DNA from: Humulus lupulus
Lineage: Eukaryota; Streptophyta; Magnoliopsida; Rosales; Cannabaceae
Length of the DNA: 64,000 bases
NCBI RefSeq assembly: GCF_963169125.1
Contig: NC_084793.1
Location: forward strand, 93,143,071 to 93,207,070
Reading direction: 5' to 3'
Shown here: in pieces, positions 23,867 to 35,979 of the stretch
Numbering within the stretch: position 1 is the first letter of the stretch
Layout: each line of letters starts with the position of its first letter
Notes under the pieces: model-generated
Seen by the model: the letters and a program-made list of their open reading frames with translations, nothing else
Told to the model about the DNA's origin: nothing
Database searches by the model: none
Translations under genes and position numbers: made by a program

Positions 23867-23880
23867 ATAGGTACCCGAGC
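23867..23880 (+). other. CO1 primer-binding site, degenerate
   Basis: ATAGGTACCCGAGC directly follows the LTR end and resembles ATTGGTATCAGAGC, the complement of initiator tRNA-Met, with several substitutions. Confidence 0.65.
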
Positions 23881-25177
23881 AGTCTACATATATATATATA
23901 TATATTAAATGTTGTATGGGTTTCTTGCATTTTTTATATGTGTATTGATATGTATATTGAATGGATGGTTATGCTTTTTGAATGTTTGGTTGAATAATAG
24001 ATAGTTAATTATATAGTCCTATTAGGTTAGGAATTGTTTTTTGTTTTTCTTAGATCTTGTTGTAAGCCATTATGGGGCATAGGAGTTTTTGTAATTTTAT
24101 TTTTGAAATTTGGTTTTAAAAATTATGGTCACAAAGATAAGAGGAAAACATAGAAGGACTCGAGCCATGCACCTTAGGCACACGGCCCAAGCCCTATGTG
24201 TCAGCAGCCCGAGCCACAAAAGCCAAACGCCCCAAGGCCTCTCGCGCCCCTGCGCACCCAAGAGCTCACCCGTGCCCCAGGAGCAGCTATTGCCTCGCCC
24301 GTTCCTGCTTGGCGCACATCCACATGCATGCGCCCCCTAGCCTCATGACCTGCCTAACCAGCCGCGCCACTAGCCCCAACATCCCTCCAAGCATGCCGAG
24401 CCCCTTTGGGGATTGCCCTATGTGCTGACCACCTTTGGGGATTGCCCTATGTGCCGACCCTAACCCTAGGGCACCATTCAATGGTGCCCAACAAATACCT
24501 AATTTTGTGCTCAATATCTTTTATTTAATTAATTTTTAAATTGTTTGAATTTAAAAAGATAATTATCTTGTTTCATTTTTATTAGAAAAATAAAATATAT
24601 TTTAGTTGGTTAAGATCTTATCTTAAGTTTAAATAATTGTTTGAATTTGATTATTTTAATTATTAAAATTCAACTAAATTAAAAAGATGACAAAAAGAGT
24701 TATTTAATTAAAATTAGCTTTAATTAAATAAATAAATTAGAAAAATAGTTTCTAATTAATTATTTGAGCCTAATGGATTCCTAAGAATTATGAAAATGGA
24801 CCTATATGAGAAGAGAATTTGGAGTCTTGTAAACAAATGAAGCCCACTTTGTAATTTAAATTTCTATTTTTCAAGGGTTGCAAATTTAGAAATACAATAG
24901 TACCCAGTTCATCATTTATTGTTTATTTATTTATTGTATTTATTTAAATAAATATTAATTGATATTTGATTGATAACATGATCATACATTAGTCTATTAC
25001 ATGTCATACATGAAACCCCACACAGTTTTAATTAATCATGCATCTTTTAGAAACATTATTATCTAGGATTATCCTAAGTGTTAATATGAATTGTGTTTGG
25101 TGTACTGCTAAGTCTTAAATTAGTTAAAACTTTGTAAATCACATCATAATAAAGGCAGTAGTTATTATAGACCTTTA
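23881..25177 (+). other. CO1 leader, first part, with GC-rich insert-like segment
   Basis: AT-rich leader with a (TA)n run at about 23886-23906. Positions about 24160-24480 differ sharply: GC-rich, with a near-perfect 29-bp direct repeat (CTTTGGGGATTGCCCTATGT at about 24402 and 24431). Open frames in this block overlap one another on both strands, as GC-rich sequence often does, and match nothing I recognise. From 24490 it is AT-rich again with no gene. Confidence 0.6.
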
Positions 25178-25914
25178 GGGGTCGTTTGGTATGAGGAGTT
25201 CATAGTTTTCATATTACTGGGAGAGTTGAAGAGGGTAATCTGATAGTCTGGAAACTTACATCATTGTGTTTGGTTGTGCACTGTAATCTTATCTATGATT
25301 CCTGGGAATATCACTTTCTATGTTTGGTTGTACATAGGAATCTGTTAAGTTTTCACATTTTCATAAAATCAATATAATAATATATTTCATCAAAATAATT
25401 TATAAACAATTTTACTCATGAAATATTTTTTAACAGAATTAAAAAAATACATCTATGGAATTCTAGAATCAAGTATAATTTTTAAAATTACAAAAATACC
25501 CTTATTTTATTTTTAATAATATTTCATTTGTTATTTTAAACTAAAGTAATGATATAAAGGTTTTACAAATCAATTTCTTTAAATAAACAAATATTATTTA
25601 TCATTTTATAGTTTGATATATGTACATTTGTTTTTATATTATAAGCTTCAAAAATAAAATAAGTTATTAACTAAAAAATTATTGGTTTAAGATTTTTTTT
25701 TTTAAAAAAATAATAATAATTTTGAAGTGTTTCACATTCCTGGGTATCTGAAAACCACTTGTCAGATGGGTTTCACTTGAACCTAGAATCAGGAAAAGTT
25801 AAAACCCCTGGAGTACAGATTCCCATGTTAGAAAAACTCAAACCCAGTACCAAACATGAGAAAGTGTTCAGATTCTCATTCCCGTGTCCAGATTCCTGCA
25901 TACCAAACGACCCC
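25178..25914. mobile_element. MITE, PIF/Harbinger (Tourist)-like, TSD TTA
   Basis: A 737-bp AT-rich element with terminal inverted repeats GGGGTCGTTTGGTATGAGG and, at the right end, the complement of GGGGTCGTTTGGTATGCAGG. It is flanked by TTA on both sides (25175-25177, 25915-25917). The GTTTGGT terminal motif and TTA duplication fit Tourist-like MITEs moved by PIF/Harbinger transposase. It encodes no transposase; the 63-codon frame at 25759 is not a convincing gene. Confidence 0.85.
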
Positions 25915-25917
25915 TTA

Positions 25918-26685
25918 AGGATAACCAACTTTATTAAAAAAGTGTTTTAGTAAAGTAATGTAATGGGTAAGGCAGTAGTATTAGATGAATGTAATGGGTA
26001 ATTATTTAGATCACTTTAATTATAGAAACATGCTCTTTTGTTATTTTATAATTTCTGTAATTAATCATATTCATAGGGTTATTAATAAGCTAGTAATTGG
26101 TTAGTTTAATAAACACATATATATTCTAAAAATAGTAAGTGGGTTAACATCTCAATGTGACCTATGGTCTCCATTATTTGTACAACACCGTGAAATATGA
26201 TTAGGGCCTTAAGGCGGCTTTGTTTCCGTCCCCCTAAGGAAGGTTTCTGGTCATGTTAATATCAAGGTTGGCTGCTTATGAAGATAGGAAAGAGTGATGT
26301 ATTTTAGGTTTGACCGACCCTAAGGCGGCACTCTCTAAGTTAAGTCATAAATTCAGAAATAATGGGTTACACTTACAAAGATACAATTAAGCTTTTGTAG
26401 TGGATAATTATATCTTGACCAAAAGAGCGGTAATTTATTTTTTAAAAAGAAAATTTGAGCATTTTTAAGTTTTAAATAATAAAGATAAGAGTGTCTTATA
26501 ATTCTATCTGAAATTAATTTGCTCGACCCTAAGGCAGCTCTTTATTTGTTGGGTAGTTTTATCGTGGAATAGTAAATGTTCGACTTATGTGTTTTAATTG
26601 TTGCATTCATTCATCATATTTACTTTTCAAATTATTGATATTTATTTTCAAATTATAATATTCTTGTATTTTATTTCTTTTAGTA
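25918..26685 (+). other. CO1 leader, second part
   Basis: Leader continuing to the gag ATG. It has three copies of a CCTTAAGGCGGCT-like or CCCTAAGGCRGC phrase (about 26210, 26321 and 26526). No coding sequence is apparent. Confidence 0.6.
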
Positions 26686-27562
26686 ATGTCGACCAGTGGC
26701 AATCCTATTACTGCTTTACTTTCACTTAAAAAACTTAATGGTGATAATTTTATAAGATGGAAATCAAATCTTAATTTGATGTTAATATGTGAGAACCATA
26801 AATTTGTCATAACTGAGGAATGTCCTGAAGAACCCACTGCCAATGCCCTGAAAAATATTCTGACAAATATGATGCCTGGATTCAATCAACAATAAGGCTA
26901 AGTGTTACATGCTTGTGAGCATGAATGATGTTCTGAGAACAAAGCATGAACCCATGGAAACTGCTTTTTAGATAATGGAATCTCTGCAGGCCATGTTTAG
27001 GCAGCAATCTGATTAAAGTATACATGAGGCTACTAGAACCTACATGACTACTAAGATGAAGAACAATGTTTCTGTACTTGAAAATGTCTTGAGCATGATT
27101 AATGTGATGCATGAAGCAGAAATACATGGGGTTGTCATTGATGAGTGTACCCAAGTAAGCATCATACTTGAATCGCTCACTCTTGCTTTCTCTGCGTTCA
27201 CAACCAACTATATTATGAATAAGTTGGAGTTCACTATGAACCAATTGTTAAATGAACTCCAAACATTTGAGTCTCTTAATAAAACCATAACTGAAGAGGT
27301 GGAGGCAAATGTGAAAGAAGAGAAACCTTCAACCTCTGAGGATAAAACCAAGAAGAGGAAGAACAATAATGACAAGGACACGAGTAAGGGCAAGAAGTCC
27401 AAGAAAGGAAAGAAGGCACCAAAAGCCAAGGAGATCAAGAATGAAAATAACTCCAAAAGGAAGGAACCAAAGGGAGAGTGTTTCTACTATCGAGTTGAAG
27501 GTCACTGGAGAAGAAACAGTAAAAAGTATCTCGTTGAGCTAAAAAAAGAAAGGAAAATCTGA
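26686..27562 (+). pseudogene. CO1 gag
   Basis: The ATG at 26686 opens MSTSGNPITALLSLKKLNGD, a usual copia gag start, with NFIRWKSNLNLMLICENHKF next. The frame breaks after about 69 codons. Sequence then reads through CYMLVSMNDVLRTKHEPMET and MESLQAMF, and from 27044 as a 172-codon frame with TKMKNNVSVLENVLSMINVM and LTLAFSAFTTNYIMNKL, ending in a lysine-rich tail and a partial zinc knuckle (GECFYYRVEGHWRRN), where the second Cys is replaced by Tyr and the last Cys by a Ser-Lys-Lys context. Stops at about 26892, 26968 and 27015. Confidence 0.85.
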
Positions 27563-28911
27563 TTTGCCTGTACTTGAAGCTTGTATGGGCCACTAACCAT
27601 GTTTGTTCTTCTATGTAGACACTTGAGCCATCAAGGGAACTTGCTGATGACGAGTTGACTATGCGAGTTGGAAGTGGAGCGCTTGTTTCAGCAAGAGCAA
27701 TGAGAACAATCCATTTATATTTTGGGAATAATTTTCTTATTTTAAATAATGTTTATTTTATTTCTGGATTTTCGAGAAACTTAGTTTCTTTATTTATGTT
27801 GCATGAACAATCATTTGACATTGTTTTTGATAATAATGTGATTGTTATTTCAAAGAATGGTTTCAAGATTTTTATTCCTATATATGCTCAAGCCTAATGA
27901 TTGATCACTAAATAACTCTGAATTATTTAAGGTAGCTATAACAAAAGGTAACAAAAGACAAAAAGTTTCAAATGAGGATGACACATATCTATGGCATCTT
28001 AGACTAGGTCATATTAGTCCAGACAGAATAAACTGGTTAACAAAAGATGGACCATTGAGAGAACTAACTGTTGGAACTCTTCTGGTTTGTGAGTCTTATC
28101 TAGAAGGGAAAATGACAAAACGCCATTTCTTAGTGAAAGGCAATAGAGCCATTAGAGCTTGTACACAGCGATGTCTATGGTCCAATCAATGTACAGGCTA
28201 GAGGGGGTTATGAGTACTTCGTCACTTTCATTGACGATTACTCAAGATATGGTCATACTTACCTAATGCTTAGGAAGTCAGAAGCTTTTGGCAAGTTTAA
28301 GGACTTCAAAGCTGAGGCTGAGAAGCAGTTAGGTAGGACTCTTAAAACACTTCGATTAGATCGAGGTGGTGAATATTTGGATTTAGAATTCAAAGACTTC
28401 ATGTTGGAGCATGGTATTCTATCCCAACTCACAGCACCTCGAACACCACAGCAAAAATGGTGTTTCTGAAAGAAGAAATAGGATCTTGTTAGACATGGTC
28501 AGATATATGTTAAGCTACTCATCTCTTCCTCTCTCATTCTAGGGATATGTACTTCAAACAGCGACTTACCTTTTTAATGTAGTCTCATCTAAGACCACAA
28601 GCAAGACGCCACTAGAACTGTGGAATGGTAACAAACCTAGTTTGTGCCATTTCCACATTTGGGGTTGTCTTGCTCATATTCTTAGACCTAAGTCAGGAAA
28701 ACTTGACTCAAGGTCTGAAGTGTGCATGTTTGTGGGCTATGCTCCAGAGACACGAGGTGGTTACTTCTATAGTCACAAGGACCAAAAGGTACTTGTTTCC
28801 ACAAATGTGATCTTCCTTGAACATGGCTATATGACTAACTATAAACCTCAGAGTAAGGTAGTTTGGGAGGAACTCATAGCTGATAAAATTACATCACATC
28901 ATCATCATTAA
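27563..28911 (+). pseudogene. CO1 protease and integrase
   Basis: The protease region is recognised by ATNHVCSSM (about 27590), but the aspartate box before it reads Cys-Met-Gly rather than Asp-Ser-Gly. The pre-integrase stretch continues to 27897 (NVYFISGFSRNLVSLFMLHE). Integrase zinc region: LWHLRLGHIS (about 27990) and VCESYLEGKM (the second Cys is Tyr). Core: YFVTFIDDYSRYGHTYL (about 28220), LRLDRGGEYLDLEF (about 28350) and ERRNRILLDMVRYML (about 28470), then TPLELWNGNKPS and VCMFVGYAPETRGGYFYS (about 28600-28770). Frameshifts near 28145 and 28455 break the reading frame. Confidence 0.86.
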
Positions 28912-30552
28912 ATGATAAATGAAAAACCAAGGAAACCACTATTTCTGAAATGGAAGCTCCAGTGCAACGTCGTAGTGGGAGGATTCTGAGACAACCTTTT
29001 CGCTATGAACATGAGGCACATATCATTGTTTCTTTCACAGACAAGGATGACCCGTTGACCTTTAAAGAGGCAATGGAAGATCCTGAAAAGGAAAAATGGT
29101 AAGAGGCCATTAACCAAGAAATGGAATTAATGTATTCCAATCTGTTTGGGAACTTGTAGACCCACCTGAAGATGTCAGGCCCATTGGGCGCAAATGGATC
29201 TTTAAGAATAAAAAAGGTGTAGATGGGAAAGTAGAGACTTTCAAAGCAAGGATAGTAGCCAAAAGGTTACACATAGAGAGAGAGGGCGTTGATTATGAAG
29301 TAACATTTTCTCTTGTGTCCATGCTAAAGTCCATACGCATCCTCTTATGCCACCAATGATTATGAGATATGGCAGATGGACGTCAAGACAGCTTTCCTTA
29401 ATGGCTTTCTTGATGAAATTATCTATGTGGTATAACCACAAGGGTTCGTGAAGAAAGGGGATGATCATAAGATGTGTAAGCTGCTAAAATTCATTTATGG
29501 ATTGAAGCAAGCATCTAGATCTTGGAACATCACCTCTGATGAGACAATTAAAACATATGGCTTCGAGCAGAATGTCGACGAAACATGTGTGAATAAATAT
29601 GTCAAAGGTAAAGTGGTGGTTTTCTTAGTTCTTTACGTGGATGACATTCTTCTCATTAGAAATGATGTAGAGAACTATCAAACGTGAAGAAGTGGTTAGT
29701 TGAAAAGTTCCAAATGAAATATTTGGGCGAAGCGAGCTATATTCTAGTAATCCAAATCCTATGAGATATGAAGAACAAGCTCTTGGCACTTTCTCAAGCT
29801 AATTATACAGATAAGGTGCTTGAAAAGTTCCCTATGGAGAATTCCAAGAAAGGTCAGTTACCGAGCAAACATGGAATTAATCTTTCCAAAGAGAAATGTC
29901 CAAAGACACCTCAAGAAGAAGAGAACATGGGAAGTATCCTTATGCTTCAGCAGTTGGGAGTCTAATGTATGCTAAGTTGTGTACTAGGCTTGACATAAGC
30001 TCTACAATGGGGATTGTAAGTCGTTATTAATCAAATCTTGGTTTGGAACTCTGGATTGCAGTAAAGCATATTCTTAAGAATCTTTGAAGAACGAGAGATT
30101 ATATGCTTGTATATTCAAGGGGTGACTTAAACCCTACTGGATACACTGATTCTGATTTCCAATCAAATAAAGACAGTCGTAAGTTGACGTTTCGGTCAGT
30201 GTTTACTCTTGGTGGATGAGTTGTAGTCTGGAGAAGTATCAAACAATCCAGCATTGCATATTCAACCATGGAAACTGAGTAAATAGTGGCTTGTGAAGTA
30301 GCTAAGGAAGCGATTTGGCTTGGGAAGTTCTACACTGATCTGGAAATAATTCCAGATATGAAGAAGCCATTAATCCTGTACTATGACAGCAGTGGAGTAG
30401 TAGCTAACTCTAAAGAACCTAGAAGCCACAAGAGGGGAAAGCATATAGAAAGGAAATACCATCTGGTAAGAGAAATTGTGCACCGAGGTGATGTGGCAGT
30501 TATGAAGATAACGTCGAAACAAAACTTGGAAAACCCGTTCACCAAGAGATAG
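28912..30552 (+). pseudogene. CO1 reverse transcriptase and RNase H
   Basis: RT begins with FKEAMEDPEKEKW (about 29065), RPIGRKWIFKNKKGVDGKVE, then MDVKTAFLNGFLDE (about 29375), KLLKFIYGLKQASRSWN and the catalytic YVDD box in VLYVDDILLI (about 29634). RNase H has YTDSDFQSNKDSRKL (about 30140), AYSTMETE (about 30260), IVACEVAKEAIWLGKF and NPFTKR at the end. Stops at about 29100, 29430, 29685, 29763, 30028, 30085, 30216 and 30280. The frame stops where Tat1 sequence takes over at about 30553, short of the usual copia C-terminus. Confidence 0.87.
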
Positions 30553-32134
30553 GGATGGCCATGACTACAATGAGGTAGATTTCGGCAGAGGAAATGTTGA
30601 TCAAAAGCAAGGAGATAGGGGTGGAGAGCGGAACCCCCCACCAAGAAAGAACCGGCTGATGAGCCAGAATGCTGGGGGCAGCCTAGGCAACCTAATGTCT
30701 TTGATTGATTGGGCGCTACCGAACAAAGGCGTAGGGATGAGGATTTGAGGGATGTTCTCAATGACAGATGAGAAAGACACGACGAGTATGCCCCGCTAGC
30801 ACCGGTCGTCCCAACAATACCAGACGTTGTACAGACCCAGCTCGATGCATTGAATCAGGTCGTCCAACAGCTAGTGGGGAGGCGGACATCCCACATTGAA
30901 TACAACCAGAGAAGAGGCACTCTGTTTGTACAAAGAATAGCAATGGTCGAGACCCCAAGCAAATTTAAGTTGCCGGTCTTGCCCAACTTCACCGGATTAG
31001 AAGACCCAGTATCTCATGTAAATAAATTCGAGATACAAATGGACATCCAGAAGGTGTCAGATGACGCTTGATGCAGAATCTTCCCATACACCTTGTCCGA
31101 AACTATTTTTCAAATTCCCTCCTACCAGCATAGTGTCTTAGGAAATGTTCGTGAAGGAATTTTACGGACAGTTTTATGCTGGTCGTGTACATCCTACCAA
31201 GGCTAACCAACTTGTCGAGATACGCCAGAAGGAGGGAGAAACCTTGAAGGGGTATGTCCAACGTTTTATGCGAGCCACTGCTGGGGCTAAAATAGTTGGT
31301 GATGAAGGGAAGATGATGGCACTTACTGCTGGAGTACTGCACCATTCATCCCTCTGGAACAGTTTGCGGAAGAATGGGGAAAAGAGCACCCAAGAATTTC
31401 TAGACCGGGTGGACCGGTACATCAAGCTCGAAGAGGCCATTGCCAACGAAGGGAAGGCGCCTGCAGATGACCAGGGGCCAAAAGATGATCCCACCAAAGC
31501 CGCCAGTGGGTCTGTGAAACCCAATGGCAACGATAAAAATAATGGGAAAAACTGAGGAAAAAGGGAGAACCACGATCCATCAACATCTGAGAACAAGCGC
31601 TCTAAAAGTAACAGATACGAGCCGAGGTTCACCAATTACACGGCCCTAGTTGACAACAGAGTAGAAGTGTACCGGGCCACTAACACCACTGTTCCCTTCA
31701 GGCATCCATCCCCAATCAGGAAAGATATCTCCAAGAGAGATACAACCAAGTTCTGTCGTTTTCATAACGACTATGGTCATGACACCAACGAATGCAACCA
31801 GCTTAAAGATGAGATTGAGTTCCTTATCAGACAAGGGCACCTGAGAAGATATGTACAAGCCTCTGGAGGTTCTCAAGGAGAGGCTCAAGGAGACAACGAG
31901 CTGGCACCTGTACGCCAACGCTCGCCCCCTTCACAGCCAGCTCCGATTGCTGGTACATTGCTGGCCATTTGCGGTGGCCCACACCTGGGAGGAGATAGTG
32001 GGAAGGCAAGGGAAAGGTATGCCCGAAACTTACATCACGACCAGGATATTGAAATGTTGAACGTAGAGGAGCGAACTCCCAAAAAAGCTCAAACAGAGGA
32101 AGAACCGATAACTTTCTCTGAGCTTGATGCTTAG
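30553..32134 (+). pseudogene. Tat1 gag
   Basis: The 5' end is missing at the copia junction. The N-terminal region survives as VVQQLVGRRT and MVETPSKFKLPVLPNFTGLE, followed by DPVSHVNKFEIQM (30900-31070). After a stop at 31068 and a shift, the capsid core continues as FVKEFYGQFYAGR, QKEGETLKGYVQRFMRA and STQEFLDRVDRYIKLEEAI (31145-31450), with TAA/TGA stops near 31553. The zinc-binding CRFHNDYGHDTNECNQLKDE (about 31758-31815) has all Cys and His of the Tat-type CHHC motif. A linker with NELAPVRQRSPPSQPAP follows. Gag packages RNA; this copy cannot as read. Confidence 0.85.
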
Positions 32135-32700
32135 CATGTCTGATTTCCCCATTCGGATCCTGTTGTAGATGTCCAGATCGCTAATATGATGGTTAAGCGA
32201 GTATTGGTGGATACAGGGAGCTCAGTGAACATTCTGTACAAATCCTTGCTGGAAATAATGAAGTTCTCAGTGCAAGATTTGGAACCATGCAACCAAACCA
32301 TATATTATTTTTCCGGCGAAGGGCTTGCGCCAATAAGGTCGGTTAGGCTTCCAGTCACAGCAGTAACTGCACCAGCGAACAGGACATTACTCACTACTTT
32401 TATAGCAATTGATTGTCCTTATGTATATAGTGCTGTGATTGGGAGGCCTATTCTAGTCGACCTGCGAGCCGTTACTTTGGTCTGGCACCTAGCCATGAGG
32501 TTCCCAACCAACGCAGGGGTAGGATGCATGTTGGGAAACCAACGAGAAGGCGAGAAGCACGAGAATGTTACAATTCCTCGATCACCAAGGCAAAAAGGGG
32601 CGGATTGGGGGAAAAAGCCGAGAAAAGGTTGTTGTTGGTAAACGAAGCACAAGCCCAATTAGGTGAACAGGTCACCAAATAGGGTGTTGCCCAAAGTGAG
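32135..32700 (+). pseudogene. Tat1 protease
   Basis: An aspartic protease with an intact active-site triad, VDTGSSVNILYKS (about 32207-32245), and the downstream flap and beta-strand pattern TTFIAIDCPYVYSAVIGRP (about 32394-32450), the conserved D-C-P-Y-N-x-I-L-G-R region. The frame is open 32186-32641. It cleaves the gag-pol precursor. A frame change follows near 32640. Confidence 0.85.
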
Positions 32701-34267
32701 GATAGGGATTTAGATCCTCACTTTGGGGATTTTGAAGAAGATGTAGGACCAGTGGAGGACCTCGAGGAGGTCCAAGTTGATGAGGCAGATCCGACCAGGG
32801 TTGTGAAAGTCGGTATAAACTTAGAGACAACAACAAAGCAAAAACTGGTAGAATTTTTGAAGGAGAACCAGGAGATATTTTCCTGGTCACACAAAGATAT
32901 GATTGGGATTGACCCAGCAGTTATCAACCATGTCTTCAATATAGATAAAAAAAATTCCACCAGTACAACAAAAAAGGAGGCTGCTCGACAATGATAGATC
33001 AAAGGCGTTAAAAGAAGAAGTCGATAAGCTAAAGGAGAATGGATTCATTAGGGTAGTGTTTATCCATCTTGGGTCTCTAATCTTGTACTGGTTCCCAAGC
33101 CGAATGGAAAGTGGAGGATGTGCGTGGATTTCACAAACCTCAATAAAGTCTGCCCGAAGGATTGTTTCCCACTCCCAAGGATCGACCGGCTGGTCGATGC
33201 CACATCAGGGCATGAGATCTTGTCATTCATGGATGCATACTCTGGATACAATCAGATCAATATGCACCCACTTGATGAGGATCACACTAGCTTTCGAACT
33301 GATACGGGGCTTTACTGTTACAAAGTAATGCCTTTCGGTTTGAAAAACGCTGGTGCGACTTACCAGTGATTGGTCAACCACATGTTCAAAGAGTTGATTG
33401 GTGTGAACATGGAGGTATATGTCGATGACATGCTGGTCAAGTCTAAGAAGGCAGGAGAGCACATCGGGGACCTACGAGAATACTTCAGCGTCTTAAACAA
33501 ATATCAAATGAAGCTATATCCCCTCAAGTGTTCATTCGGTGTTGGATCGAGAAATTTTTTAGGATTCATAGAAAACTCGCGAGGTATCGAAGCTAATCCT
33601 AAAAAATCAAGGCCCTGATCGAGATAAAGGCGCCTGCCAAAATTAAAGATGTTCAAAGTCTAATCGGAAGGATTGCCGCTTTGAGTAGATTCATTTCTAA
33701 ATCAACGGACAAGTGTGTTCCATTTTTTAATCTACTCAGGGGCAACAAGAATTTCGATTGGACTGAAGAGTGAGAGCAGGCTTTTCAGGCGTTAAAGTCT
33801 CATATGTCGCAACCACCGATCTTATCCAAGCCGATCAAGAAAGAAACTTTGTTCATCTACTTGGCAGTCACCGAGTATCCTGCTAGTGCTGTTCTGATCA
33901 GAGAAGAGGAGCATGTTCAAAAAGCTGTGTATTATATAAGCAAGAGGCTAATATGGGCAGAGTTGCGGTATCCGCCCATTGAGAAATTAGCTTATTGCTT
34001 GATTTTGGCCTCCAGAAAGTTGCGACCATACTTCCAAGCTCACCTTATCGTGGTACTCACCGACCAGCCACTACAACAAGTTCTGCAAAAACCAGAAGCC
34101 ACCAGTCGATTATTGAAATGGGCAGTCAAACTTGGGCAATTCGATATTTCCTATTTTCCACGAGCAGCTGTAAAGGGACAGGCTTTAGCAAACTTTGTTG
34201 TGGAATTCACTAGAATCCAGAATATCGAGCCGATAGAAAAGCCTGAACTCCAAAGTCAAGCTCCTTC
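32701..34267 (+). pseudogene. Tat1 reverse transcriptase and RNase H
   Basis: The linker region has ENQEIFSWSHKDMIGIDP (about 32863), the usual start of Tat RT. The polymerase shows CVDFTNLNKVCPKDCFPLPR (33121), FMDAYSGYNQI (33228), KVMPFGLKNAGATYQ (33325), a TGA at 33367, then NMEVYVDDMLVKSK with YVDD at about 33418-33430. GRIAALSRFISKST opens the connection. The RNase H domain is at 33804-34230: LFIYLAVTEYPASAVLI, YYISKRL, YPPIEKLAYCLILASRKLRPYF and VLTDQPL. Stops or shifts occur at about 32994, 33367, 33616 and 33771. Confidence 0.88.
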
Positions 34268-34624
34268 TTGAAGTTGTTCGTAGATGGCTCTTCCAACGAG
34301 CACAATGCTGGAGCAGGTTTGATCTTAGTCACGCCTGAAGGACATCGATTCCATTGCGCAATTAGATTTGACTTCACAACATCCAATAACGAAGCCAAAT
34401 ACGAAGCTCTACTCGCGGGATTATGGTTAGCCAAGGACATGGATATAAAGTCACTTGAGATCTACAGTGAATCCCAGCTAGTGGTTAATCAAATTATTGG
34501 AGAATATCAAGCTCGGTGTCTTAAAATGGTTGCTTATTTGAACAAGGCAAAGGACTTATTGGCATAGTTCAAAAAATATACTCTCCAGCAAGTACCTCAT
34601 GACCATAACTCGAATGCCGATGCT
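34268..34624 (+). pseudogene. Tat1 archaeal-type RNase H
   Basis: An additional RNase H domain of the type found between RNase H and integrase in Tat elements. Motifs: FVDGSSNEHNAGAG (first Asp, 34274), SNNEAKYEALLAGLWLA (Glu, about 34382) and IYSESQLVVNQI (about 34461), where the expected Asp of SDSQLV is Glu. HDHNSNADALAKLAST closes the domain (about 34598). A TAG at 34565 interrupts it. The expected role is cleavage of RNA in RNA-DNA hybrids. Confidence 0.88.
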
Positions 34625-35979
34625 TTGGCCAAGTTAGCAAGCACAAAAGATGTTGACACCTTAAACATAGTACCAGTTGAGCATTTGTCCGCACCAAGCA
34701 TTCAAGTAGAAGAGTCTTCCCTGGTAATTCAAGAAACAGACACATGGATGACGCCCTTCATTGAATACCTAGAGGAAGGAGTGCTGCCAGCAAACAGAAA
34801 CAAAGCAAGAACCCTCTAGAGGCAGTTGGCTCGATTCATTCTGGTTGATGGAGTTTTATACAGGAGAGGATACTCGATGCCACTTTTAAGGTATGTTTCA
34901 AAGGAAAAGGCCAAGGAACTAATGCGAGAAGTCCATGGAGGTTTCTTCGGAGATCATGCTGGGGGGTAGAGTTTATCAAAGAAGATCCTAAGGCAAGGAT
35001 ACTTTTGGCCTACCATGAATGAGGACTCTGTGGATTTTGTTCAGAAATACGACAAGTGCCAAAGATTCTCCAACATACCACGAGCAGCCCCTAATGAGCT
35101 CAAACAGATGCAAAGCCCGTGGCCATTTGCAGTGTGGGGGATAGATTTGATCGGGTCTTTACCCACAGGAAAAGGAAATGTCAAGTATGCAGTAGTTCTT
35201 GTTGACTACTTTACAAAGTGGGTAAAGCTAAACCACTTGCAACAATAACAACCAAGAAGGTGCTAGATTTTGTAGTGAAGAACATCGTGTGTCGCTATGG
35301 GTTGCCAAGAAATATTGTCTCAGATAATGGCACACAATTTGACAGTGATCTGTTCACAGATTTTTGCGAGAGGCATGGGCTTATCAAAAGTTTTTCTTCA
35401 GTAGCTCATCTGCAAACAAATGGACAGGTTGAAGCTGTCAACAAAACCCTGAAGGATACCCTAAGGAAAAGGCTTGAAGAAGTGAAGGGGGAATGGCCAA
35501 AACAGCTACCAGAAGTCCTTTGGTCGTATAGAACGTCCCATCGAATAGCAACGGGACATACTCCATTTTCTTTAGCCTATGGATATGAAGCCATGTTGCC
35601 TGTTGAATTAGACCCACCATCACATAGAAGGTTGGCATACAATCAGAGTGTTAATAGTCAATTATTGATGGAATCTTTGGATTTGGTCGATGAAAGGTGT
35701 GAGCAAGCTCAACTCCGAGTAGCAGCTTACTAGAAAAAGGTCCCTCGGTATTTCAACTCTGAAGTACGTGAAAGAAAATTTAATGTGGGAGATTTGTTAC
35801 TTAGAAGAGTTTTTCTTAACACCCGCGATCAAGTTGTCGAAGTGCTTGGACCTAACTGGGAGGGTCCGTATCAAATCGAAGAAGTCCTCCAACCAGGCAC
35901 TTATAAACTTGCTCGCTTGAATGGAGATCTCATTCCTCGCTATTGGAGTGGAAAACACCTGCGCAAGTATTATCAATAA
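34625..35979 (+). pseudogene. Tat1 integrase
   Basis: The zinc region has EVHGGFFGDHAGG (about 34930) and QKYDKCQRF (about 35041; first Cys replaced by Tyr). The catalytic core is well kept: WGIDLIGSLPTGKG (first Asp, about 35142), IVSDNGTQFDSDLF (second Asp, about 35320) and NGQVEAVNKTLKDTL (Glu, about 35431). The C-terminal module has FNVGDLLLRRVF and LGPNWEGPYQIEEVLQPGTY, and ends at LRKYYQ with TAA at 35977. A frameshift near 35215, a TAG at 34819, a TAG at 34967 and a TAG at 35731 inactivate it. It is the most complete integrase in the window. Confidence 0.9.

Larger units (their letters stand above)
22781..30552 (+). mobile_element. CO1: Ty1/copia element, 5' LTR to RNase H
   Basis: Domain order gag, protease, integrase, RT, RNase H is diagnostic of Ty1/copia. 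LTR sequence ending CCAACA and a degenerate tRNA-Met primer-binding site precede a long leader. The LTR start is not visible because GY1 and GY2 appear to lie within it. The right side is cut at the end of RNase H by Tat1. Sequence resembling a copia 3' untranslated tail resumes at 51252. All genes contain stops or shifts. Confidence 0.85.

Noticed and set aside
24110..24514. Overlapping 75-76-codon frames on both strands
   Set aside because: GC-rich block with few stop codons; no recognisable domain and no frame preferred.
31174..31635. 153-codon minus-strand frame in Tat1 gag
   Set aside because: Shadow of the gag capsid core, which is clearly encoded on the plus strand.
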